Shown here: in pieces, positions 51,606 to 61,673 of the stretch | Layout: the number at the start of each line of letters is the position of its first letter | How positions within the stretch are numbered: the first letter of the stretch is position 1 | Assembly (NCBI GenBank): GCA_949358305.1 | Contig: OX442323.1 | Span: 6,014,001-6,078,000, forward strand | Reading direction: 5' to 3' | Origin: Strigamia acuminata | Taxonomy: Eukaryota; Arthropoda; Chilopoda; Geophilomorpha; Linotaeniidae | Length of the DNA: 64,000 nucleotides | Notes under the pieces: generated by a model | What the model was told of the DNA's origin: nothing | The model's database searches: none | The model's input: the letters and a program-made list of their open reading frames with translations, nothing else | Position numbers and translations under genes: made by a program

Positions 51606-52082
51606 GCACTCTAAAAGGAGTTACTAATTTACGACCTAGTCTGCCACGGTACGTGGCAACATGGGATGTGGGTTTGGCTCTCAACGAATTGCGCAAACTC
51701 TGGCCACACGACAACTTAGATTGGATATGTCTACAAGAAAAGACACTTATTCTGCTTGCTTAACTACTGCAGCTAGAGTAAGCTCACTGCAACAATTGAA
51801 AACCTCGGAAATGACAGTGTCAACCGACGCTGTAATTTTCAACTCCAAAACTATGCACAAGATTCTCGTGCGGGTCACCATACGGTTTACCGTCAAGAGT
51901 TCGGTGCTCATTCGACGCGAGCTGCGGCCACCAGTGCAGCCGCCAGTGTTATTCCGGTGCAACAAATATTAGGTGTTGCCGGTTGGACCTCCGAACAAAC
52001 ATTCGCGAGGTTCTACAACAAAACTATTGTCAACCACAATGCTTTTCAAGAATCAGTCCTAAACAGACCGATTCCAAAATAA
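51606..52082 (+). pseudogene. DIRS tyrosine recombinase (ORF3) remnant
   Basis: The frame from 51606 reads TLKGVTNLRPSLPRYVATWD, the usual entry to the DIRS recombinase (G-V-x-x-L-R-P-x-x-P-R-Y-x-x-T-W-D-V). It continues CLQEKTLILLA, then needs a one-base shift to read LTTAARVSSLQQL, where the arginine fits catalytic Arg I. About 80 residues of the normal domain are missing after position 51850. A third frame then gives GAHSTRAAATSAA (the H-x-x-R box) and VAGWTSEQTFARFYNK with the nucleophile tyrosine, ending at a stop at 52080-52082. Frameshifts and the deletion make it non-functional. It sits immediately before the ICR, as in known DIRS elements. Confidence 0.88.
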
Positions 52083-52180
52083 ATTCATAAAATAAAAAAT
52101 GATTAAACTGAAAAATTGTTAAACTTGTTTTTTCCAAAACATTTTTATTTTTATCCTATGGAAAAAAGTTACCTTTCAAG

Positions 52181-52307
52181 TCTCCTGTTTAGCCGGAGAT
52201 TACAAAGAGTGAATGTAATCTCGGCTGAACGAAGTGAAGCGGAGCGAAGCGGAGCGAACGAGTGAAAGCCGATAGCATTCACTCGTGTAATTGGAGGTTT
52301 AACAGGA
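52181..52307 (+). repeat. DIRS internal complementary region
   Basis: Bases 52181-52215 are the exact complement of the left end (47830-47864). Bases 52212-52307 are the complement of the right end (52522-52617), including the G/A-rich GAAGCGGAGCGAAGCGGAGC block. The two parts overlap by AATG. In DIRS elements this region is thought to template the circular junction during replication. Confidence 0.9.
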
Positions 52308-52493
52308 CCCACCACATCCTCCCTTGTCACAACTAATTCATTTGGTCTCCATTTACCTCCAGCTAATAACTTTTAGTTACACTCTAACGCTTATAATTAA
52401 GAAATATCGTAAATACGCTTACCGTCAACTCGGTGCTGTTGTTGACTCCATTTTTTCCTTCACTTCCTTTTTTCCAGGATATAGCTTTTAAGA

Positions 52494-52617
52494 CTGACGT
52501 AACCCGACTAGTAGCGCCATCTCCTGTTAAACCTCCAATTACACGAGTGAATGCTATCGGCTTTCACTCGTTCGCTCCGCTTCGCTCCGCTTCACTTCGT
52601 TCAGCCGAGATTACATT
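52494..52617 (-). repeat. DIRS right inverted terminal repeat
   Basis: Begins TGACGTAACCCGACTAGTAG, inverted relative to the left ITR, and runs to GATTACATT at the element end. It carries an extension of about 65 bp that the left ITR lacks, and the ICR copies this extension. Confidence 0.88.
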
Positions 52618-52863
52618 AATGAAGAAACTCGCGTGCATGTTTCTCGTTGTCCCGCCATCACAGAATAATATTATTCTGTGCCGCCATCGCTATCAATATA
52701 CGAAATCCTCTACTTGGAGCGTCGTTATATTTTTATGTTGCGGCTTGTGTTTAATTTTAGCATCCCTAGCGCCCTTGTCTTTCAAAAAATAGAATTGAAA
52801 TCTTCTCCTTGTTAAACAATGTTTGTGACTACGAACATGTTTGGGCTGCGGGTGATTACATTG

Positions 52864-53052
52864 AAGTTCAAAAAGAGAATTCACGTGTGCGACAAATGGA
52901 AAATGGCTCTGTCTCTTTTGATCACCGAAGCCAAACCTGATGGTGATGACCGAGGCAGATATTCTTGCAGAGCCTCCAACGGCGTTGGTTTTATCACTTC
53001 CATTAAAATATTTGAAGATCACGGTAGTGACAATAGCAAAAGTGTAAAATAG
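52864..53052 (+). pseudogene. orphan Ig I-set domain fragment
   Basis: The frame contains KMALSLLITEAKPDG, then DDRGRYSCRASNGVG and IKIFE, ending in a stop at 53050-53052. D-x-G-x-Y-x-C-x-A-x-N is the canonical F-strand signature of cell-adhesion Ig domains of the lachesin/neurotrimin/DPR kind, and the ending resembles their last Ig domain. Only about 45 residues are present, with no upstream Ig exons found, so it is probably a gene fragment. A terminal exon of a gene with very long introns cannot be excluded. It starts about 250 bp after the DIRS right end. Confidence 0.55.
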
Positions 53053-53309
53053 ACATAAAACCAACTCGTGTCTAAAGGGGGAAACAAAAATAGACAAATA
53101 AAAAAATATATAAAATAATTTCATTTTTATTTTTAAATTTTTTTTATTCTTATTCAAACCTCATATTTACGACCAGATTTCAATATATAAAAATTGGCTT
53201 AAACGGTAAATGTTGCAAACATTGGGATGTATGACAGCATTTATAGTTTCTAAGGTTAAAATACTCATTTTTACGCCACTCTGACTGTGGGGTTCGTTGT
53301 TCATTGGGT

Positions 53310-53935
53310 TTAGCTTTGGCTTTCAGAGTTAGATGTAGCGTGTTCGAATCCTGAGTTGATGTTTAGAATTTTTCTTTTCTTTTTAGTTTTCTTTCCTTGC
53401 TTAAGTACAGGAGTTAAGGAATGAGTTAGAGTGGGGAGCGGTGGCTCTTGCGATGCGTTTCCAGTATTATCTTGAGTAGACACGTGCATTCAAAGTCTCT
53501 AGTTCGAATCCAGAGCAATTCAGATGACGAAGAAAATTATTTTTAAACATTTTTTATCTCTTGGTTTTCAATCAATTACGTCAGTGCGCAATCTGTAAGT
53601 AAGAGAATTAAGCAGTAGATGGATAAGAAGGAGTGGTGGCTCCGAGGTATGATGGCTGGTGTTGGAGACGTGATAAATAATGATACATAAAGAACATGTG
53701 TCTGTGTTCAAATCCAGAGATGGATAAATTTAAGTAAAAAAAATTCAGCTGATTTTATTCAGTTCTAATTTGAGTTATTCTTTTCTACTAATTTTCTCTC
53801 TTAACTCTATAAGAAGGCAATTAGACATAAAGATAACAACAAGAAGCAGTAGCTTCGAGGTTAGATGTCTAGTATTTTGAAACTTAACGACGGACATGTG
53901 TTCGGGTTCGAATCCGGACCAATCTAGAGATTTTA
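53310..53935 (+). repeat. four degenerate tRNA-like (SINE-type) units
   Basis: Four B-box-like strings, GTTCGAATCC or GTTCAAATCC, occur at 53342, 53512, 53706 and 53906 (spacings 170, 194 and 200). Three of them follow a shared leader resembling GTGGCTCCGAGGTTAGATG about 60-70 bp upstream, the place of an A box. They look like diverged tRNA-derived repeats or tRNA pseudogenes. None folds clearly into a functional tRNA by eye. Confidence 0.55.
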
Positions 53936-54127
53936 AAAAAAAATTTAAAATTTAAAAATTAAAAATTAAAAAAAAAATTAAAAAAAATAATAATTCACAT
54001 CACAGATTCGAACACGCTAGCCCAGAGTCCACCGCCACAACACTTGAAGAAGATACCACACAGCTACAATAGCCGTTATGCTATAAGTTTCTTATAACTT
54101 ATACTTATAGATGAAATGCGAATAAAC

Positions 54128-54655
54128 TTGAAAAGACTAGACTAGAAAAACCTCAAAAAAAACTAAAAGAGTAGACTAGAAAAACCTCAAAAAACCTCAA
54201 AAAGAGACTAGACTAGAAAAACCTCAAAAAACCTCAAAAAAAGACGAGACTAGAAAAACCTCAAAGAAACCTCAAAAAGAGACTACCGTCTTCCCTCGAA
54301 AACAAATTTGATACGTATTAAAACGAATTGGATACAAATTTTGAAATTGAAATTTTTAATCAATTTTATTTTGCCAAATTACATGATACTTTCTGATTTT
54401 TCAGAAAGTTGCATGAAAAAACTTGAATACAACGTCATGACGTTGTATTCGAATACAACGTCAGGTGTCGTTGTATTCGAACACAACGTCATGACGCTAT
54501 GTTCGAGGGAAGACGGTAGACTAGAAAACCTCAAAAAACCTCAAAAAACCTCAAAAAACCTCAAAAAACCTCAAAAAACCTCAAAAAAAAACGAGACTAG
54601 AAAAACCTAAAAGAACCTATAAAACCTATGAAAACCTTCCCGATTTCGCAAAATA
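54128..54655 (+). repeat. AAAACCTC simple-sequence tract
   Basis: Repeats of AAAACCTC/AAAAAACCTC mixed with GACTAGAAAAACCTC units. The tract is split by the MITE at 54284-54518, which shows that it predates that insertion. Confidence 0.85.
54284..54518. mobile_element. MITE with TA target duplication and internal CGTCATGACG palindromes
   Basis: Terminal inverted repeats CCGTCTTCCCTCGAA (54286-54300) and its complement (54502-54516) are flanked by TA on both sides, fitting a Tc1/mariner-type MITE. The interior holds a perfect 20-bp palindrome TACAACGTCATGACGTTGTA near 54428 and two more ACAACGTC copies. It is inserted in the AAAACCTC tract. Confidence 0.8.
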
Positions 54656-54689
54656 AAAAAAAAAAAACACTGAAAAAAAGTTGACCAAC

Positions 54690-55080
54690 GTGGAGAGCGA
54701 CTCGGGGAGGCGAACCCGCGGCGCGCCGGCAGAAGCCGCGCGCAATGGTTATCCTCCCACCGGCTCCCACCGGTGCTTTTTAGCAGAGGCGGTTAGTTTG
54801 AGCCTTATAAAGTTGAAATTGCCATTTTTAAACTTGAAAAAATAAATTTTCAAAAGAAAAGCTAGTGGCAGATTTGAACCCGTACCCAAACCACTCAAAC
54901 CACGCACTCTAACCACTCGGCTACGCCGAAGAGTAATGATCAATGATTACAAACTAGATTATTCTTTTTTAGACTGAAAAAAATTAATAATAAAACGTAA
55001 AACTAATTGTGGATTCGAGCCCGTTAACACAATTCAGTAATCGCCAACCCTAACCACGCAGCCACCATGGTCAATATCCA
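54690..55080 (-). repeat. three tRNA-like units on the minus strand
   Basis: B-box-like GCGGGTTCGCC, CGGGTTCAAATC and CGGGCTCGAATCC end near 54711, 54871 and 55011. The middle one has a good A box, TAGCCGAGTGGTTAGAGTGC (about 54905-54924), the D-arm pattern of serine/leucine tRNAs. The third has TGGCTGCGTGGTTAGGGTTG. Acceptor stems do not pair convincingly, so these are probably tRNA pseudogenes or SINE heads. Confidence 0.5.
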
Positions 55081-55126
55081 TTTCACTCTATAGTGGCCTT
55101 TGCTTTTTTTCCAAATTGGTTTTTTG

Positions 55127-56398
55127 CAGATATCTCAACAACTGTATGAGTTAGGCATATGCATGTGATATTTAATCGATTTTTTAGCTCATTTCTGATC
55201 GATTGAGCTCATTTCTGGAACTTTTTCAATTTTTGCCAATTTTGACAAAAACCCAAAGGCTAACCTATGGAGAAATGGCCAAAATCGGTCCAAAATTGAA
55301 AAAGTGCCAGAAATGAGCTCAGAAGATCGAAAATGAGCTAAAAAATGGATTAAATATCACATGCATACGCCTAACTCCTACAGTTGTTGAGATATCTGCA
55401 ATAAACCAAGTATTCCGACCACTTTTTCTCTTGAAAAATTCCGTTTTCCGACCATATCTCTGCAACCGTAACAGATAGGCATATGCATGTGATGTTTAAT
55501 CGCTTTTCTAGCTCATTTCCGATCGATTGAGCTCATTTCTGGGACTTTTTTAATTTTTGCCAATTTTGACAAAAACCCAAAGGCTAACCTATGGAGAAAT
55601 GGCCAAAATCGGTCCAAAATTGAAAAAGTGCCAGAAATGAGCTCAGAAGATCGAAAATGAGCTAAAAAATGGATTAAATATCACATGCATACGCCTAACT
55701 CCTACAGTTGTTGAGATATCTGCAATAAACCAAGTATTCCGACCACTTTTTCTCTTGAAAAATTCCGTTTTCCGACCATATCTCTGCAACCGTAACAGAT
55801 AGGCATATGCATGTGATGTTTAATCGCTTTTCTAGCTCATTTCCGATCGATTGAGCTCATTTCTGGGACTTTTTTAATTTTTGCCAATTTTGACAAAAAC
55901 CCAAAGGCTAACCTATGGAGAAATGGCCAAAATCGGTCCAAAATTGAAAAAGTGCCAGAAATGAGCTCAGAAGATCGAAAATGAGCTAAAAAATGGATTA
56001 AATATCACATGCATACGCCTAACTCCTACAGTTGTTGAGATATCTGCAATAAACCAAGTATTCCGACCACTTTTTCTCTTGAAAAATTCCGTTTTCCGAC
56101 CATATCTCTGCAACCGTAACAGATAGGCATATGCATGTGATGTTTAATCGCTTTTCTAGCTCATTTCCGATCGATTGAGCTCATTTCTGGGACTTTTTTA
56201 ATTTTTGCCAATTTTGACAAAAACCCAAAGGCTAACCTATGGAGAAATGGCCAAAATCGGTCAAAAATTGAAAAACTGCCAGAAATGAGCTCAGTCGATC
56301 GGAAATGATCTAAAAAAGCGATTAAATATCACATGCATATGCCTAACTCATACAGTTGTTGAGATATTTGCGATAAACCAAGTTTTTCTCTTGAAAAA
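55127..56398. repeat. 324-bp satellite, each unit an internal inverted repeat
   Basis: ACCAAG recurs at 55405, 55729, 56053 and 56377, giving a strict 324-bp period and about 3.9 units. The two central units are almost identical. Within a unit, GGCATATGCATGTGAT...AGCTCATTTC...GAGCTCATTTCTGG reappears inverted as CCAGAAATGAGCTC...AAATGAGCT...ATCACATGCATACGCC, so each monomer is a large imperfect palindrome with arms of about 85 bp. It is non-coding. Confidence 0.95.
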
Positions 56399-56444
56399 TT
56401 CATTCAAACTTCTTTTTAGCAGCGCCGTCAGGTTGCGATATTTT

Positions 56445-56499
56445 AGTTCGTGACACCGCTACCAGTTCGTTCCGCCATCTGGTGGCGGTGTCACGAACT
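56445..56499. repeat. perfect 15-bp hairpin arms
   Basis: AGTTCGTGACACCGC (56445-56459) is exactly complementary to GCGGTGTCACGAACT (56485-56499), with an inner ACCAG/CTGGT pairing. It could be a compact foldback element or the junction of two transposon ends. It borders the satellite on its right. Confidence 0.85.
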
Positions 56500-56990
56500 G
56501 AAATAACTAATAAAAACTTAATTGTTAATTTAGTTTAATTTAGCACCTGCACTTGGATGATCATCGCCAGAAAGATTTTAATGAAAACTTTTTTAAATTT
56601 TTAAAAATTATTTTTATATTTCAAATATATTTATACAATTATTATAATTTTTTTTTGCTTCGTATTCGTAACAAATCACATCACAATTTCCTCCGCGAAT
56701 CGATGCACCACCAAATCACAGCAGTTCCGGTCCAATCTCCGATACGGAAGCGATATTTTAGACACTTGAAATCACGGTTGTTATTGGCGACAAGCTTGCG
56801 TCGTGCTGGATAAACCGATGGCGGTGAAAAGCGGTCAATGCGTGACGATCAAAGCCAAATGCAGCCACATTTGTATCACAATAACGGTAGAATAAGCTTT
56901 TGTAAATACGTTTCTGCGTGAAAAATAATCGAGATCGATATCCGAGCGTCGTAAAAACAGTAAAACACCAATCGCGTCATTCTAAATCGA

Positions 56991-58632
<1,642 letters not shown>

Positions 58633-59067
58633 CGTGCACGTATTTAGGGTTTGCAATTAAAATTTATCTTCTAGGAGATCATTTCCCTGCAGTTACTGTC
58701 ATTTCTCTTCGGATTAGTCAGCTGTAAACGTGATAATAAAATTGTAAACACTAACAACGCCGCGGCGGTGCCCATTCCAACTAATCTAGCGACCGGTCGA
58801 GTAAAAAAAAATCCTAGATACAAAATAAAAAGAAGTTTTATACAGGATCGTCAATAAAAACACAAAACTTCGATAAAAATCGAATTTTTCCTAATGATTA
58901 TCAACCTAAAATACCATTTCCACCATCATAAAAGCCATAAATAAATAAATAAATAAATAAATAAACATAAAAACCTAACCGGTCGCGAACCAAACCTGCA
59001 ACTCATCTTCCACCATCAAACGTGACTCAATCCCACCCCGAAACAAACCACCAAAACATCTCCACAA
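58633..59067. promoter_or_regulatory. shared region between divergent TMEM184C and spartin genes
   Basis: A 435-bp gap between the two start codons must hold both 5' leaders and is the likely bidirectional promoter. It contains an AAAT microsatellite (about 58938-58965). No clear TATA box or initiator could be singled out. Confidence 0.5.
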
Positions 59068-60912
59068 ATGGCGGAATCGAAAACCCACGTACCGGACTCA
59101 CAATCCACAAGCACCATGCGAGCTGACAACGATTTAGAATCCTTCAGACAGTTCCACGACGAAGCCTACCTCTACGTGTCGAGCGCCATCAGCATGGAGG
59201 AAGAAGGCGAAGCCAAAGGCGCGCTCTTGCTCTACGAAAGAGCGCTACGATTAATCGACCAGGCGCTGTCATTCCCCGAAAGACCCGTCCCTAGCTGGGA
59301 AAAAGCCCGGGAAGCCCAAGCCAAGATGCGACAAACTCGAACACAAATCCTAGAACGACTCATCCTACTGCGCACCTTGCAACCGCCGCCGCCGTCAGAT
59401 CTTCCGCCGTCGTATGACGAAGCGACGAGTCCTCTTTGGTCCTACTCGCATGCAAATGCGTCCAATGAGCGCGCACATGCAAATTCCGGTGTCGCCGGTG
59501 CCAGTTCATTACGGGACAAAGTTTCGGCGATGGCAGCACAACTTTCTGGCGCCGAGTTACCGGTGGTGACGGAAATTCCGCCCGACGCCGAAATCATATT
59601 CCATTTGGACGAAGTTCAGCTGTTTTTCGTGTCTCCCGAAGGTTATGTGAGCGCGCCGTCGTACCCGACACCGCTCACTGTCTACACGTTCCTTAACCGA
59701 AGCGAGAGTGGCGGCCAGGCGCCGTCCGGGTGGCTCGAGGTCGGCGCGTGGATTTATCCGTTAATTCCCGGTCGTTCGCCCGTTCTACAGACGAATTATG
59801 GCGCCTATATGTTTCCGGACACTAGTGCGAGACAACCAGGTAGTTCGGGCTTTTATACCGATAATTTTTACTCATTTTTCGTGTTTTTCTCTTCGTTTTA
59901 GGAGCCGCGGTTGGCTTGCTCATACCGGACAGCGTGGCGGCCGACGAGCGCCTCATTTTGGAGAACATTTTGTGCGAATTGACGGCGGTGAGGCACGAAG
60001 GAAGTTTAATAACGAGCGAAGACGTTTCGGCGGAAGGAAAGCGGTTGAGCGAAAAGATATCGGGTGGGATCGTCGCTGGTGCGGAATTGTTAGCGAAAGG
60101 GGTGAATTACGGCGCAAATGTTACGTCGAAATTGGTCCATCGCGGTGCGAGTAATTTAAGGGAGAAAATTAACCGGAATAGTCGTCCGGCCGATGTGGAT
60201 CCGCGAGTACAGAAAGGGTTGCATTACGCGCGCAGTTTTACAGGCGCTGCTGTGTCCGTCAGCAGTTTCGTGGGTAAATTAGTAAAAAAAAAAAATCTGA
60301 AATTGAAAAATTTAATTTTGTTGTTGTTTTTTTTTAGTGCATAAAGTTGCGGATGCCACGATGGCGCTCGGGCGTTACGTGGCGCCACATTTACGTCGTC
60401 ACGGATCGCATTTGTTGTCGAAAGCGTTGGGTGAAGATCCGAGAATTGTTAGTGGAAAAGTGGACGATGTTTTGGAAGTTGCAGCTGGTGGTTTAAGAGG
60501 TTTTATTTAAAGGAGTTTTTGGTGTTGAAAAGTGGTTAAATGTGTGTTTTTTTTAAGGTTTTCTTACGGTTTATATCAGTTTGGAAAGCGCAGCTCGACT
60601 TTTGGCGTTTAGTTTAGCGAATGAAACTGTTCAAACTGTTAATTATAGGTTTGTAATGTTAAAAAATGTAAGAAATTAAGTTGATTAATTAATTTTTTTG
60701 TTTTTAGGTATGGTTGCGCGGTCGGGGACGTGACGGACAACGCCGTTCGGACCGTGGGAAACATCGCGATGACCGCTTACAATTTGAACACGGTCGGAGT
60801 GAAGAGCCTCGCCAAGCGGACGGCGAAAAGCACGGGAAAAGCGCTAGTTGAAGAGTTTGAAGAAAAGAAATCGAGCGAAGACGAGAAATTAAGTAGAAAA
60901 GGATCGAAATAG
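59068..60912 (+). CDS. SPART: spartin (SPG20 homologue), 533 aa
   Basis: Spartin works at endosomes and lipid droplets, linking ESCRT-III and ubiquitin ligases to droplet turnover. Exons 59068-59839, 59902-60273, 60338-60499, 60558-60648 and 60708-60912 join in phase to 534 codons including the stop. The N-terminal MIT domain (about residues 25-100) includes FHDEAYLYVSSAISMEEEG and KGALLLYERALRLIDQAL. A proline-rich PPPPSDLPPSYDEAT carries a PPxY motif (113-116) that binds WW-domain ubiquitin ligases. A central plant-related domain follows (EIIFHLDEVQLFFVSPEGYV). The C-terminal senescence domain runs from about residue 300 to NAVRTVGNIAMTAYNLNTVG. The tail is charged. It looks intact, with four introns of 58-64 bp. 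Confidence 0.95.
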
Positions 60913-61673
60913 CACCGAATTATGATATTAATTAATTGAATTGTTATTTTTTGATATTAATATTAATGAATTAATTTAAAAACTAAAATAAATAATTTTT
61001 TTTTGTGTTACATTGGACCCGGAATTTCTCCTTTTCTTTTTTCGTTTTTGTTTGTTTTTCAATTTTCATTTTTTAATTCATTCTTACAAATTCAGAGAAC
61101 GTTTGCTGGAACCAAGTCTTAGCTTGTCAAAACACGAAAACAGTTGAGGTGATAACACTTAAAGATTTTTGAGACCATATTTCCAAATGCCAAGAAGTTC
61201 AGATCGGAATCGTGCAGCTACCTAAGTTGGTACAATACGAAATGAGTGCATTTTTCGTTAGAAATAAAAATCTAATAAGTACAAAATAAAAGTATAACTT
61301 CATTTTTAAGTATAATAATTAAGTATTCGGAGTGAGGCTACAAACGTGCCAATTTTTACATTAAAAAAAAATAAATTAAAAAAAAAAAGGAAAAAAAATG
61401 TCATCCTCATCTCAAAAATTGATAAGAAAACTCAACGAGTAACAGATAAAACGAACTAAAAAACAAAAACAAATATATATAAGGCGTTAATGACAAACGG
61501 GGGGGAGGAAGAACAATGTGGTTTATAATATATTACTTATTTTTCTACATATATAACTTAATTTAATTTAATTTAATTTATTTTTAAATTAATTTAAAAC
61601 GAAAATATAACGAGGGTCTTTTTGTTTCAATACCGCACCTTAAGAGACTTGGATGACATTACGTTACTGCGAT
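60913..61673. other. convergent 3' region
   Basis: Intergenic, with AATAAA-type strings soon after the spartin stop (about 60988), fitting its polyadenylation. The rest is AT-rich and non-coding. Confidence 0.6.

Larger units (their letters stand above)
47830..52617 (+). mobile_element. DIRS-type tyrosine-recombinase retroelement, decayed and without recognisable RT
   Basis: The architecture is the DIRS hallmark: split inverted terminal repeats plus an internal complementary region (ICR). The left ITR (47830-47889) and right ITR (52494-52617) share an inverted 34-bp core containing GCGCTACTAGTCGGGTTACG. The ICR (52181-52307) joins the complement of the left terminus (35 bp, identical) directly to the complement of the right terminus (96 bp), overlapping at AATG, the complement of the CATT found at both element ends. 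Inside are a gag-position open frame with tandem repeats and, next to the ICR, a tyrosine recombinase remnant ending HSTRAA...GW...FYNK. The 2.2 kb where reverse transcriptase and RNase H should lie is AT-rich with no recognisable domain. The copy is inactive, but the ITR/ICR match is near perfect, so insertion may be fairly recent or mobilised in trans. Confidence 0.88.

Noticed and set aside
54308-54610. 100-codon open frame
   Set aside because: It lies across a MITE and the AAAACCTC simple repeat, which explains the repetitive lysine-rich product.
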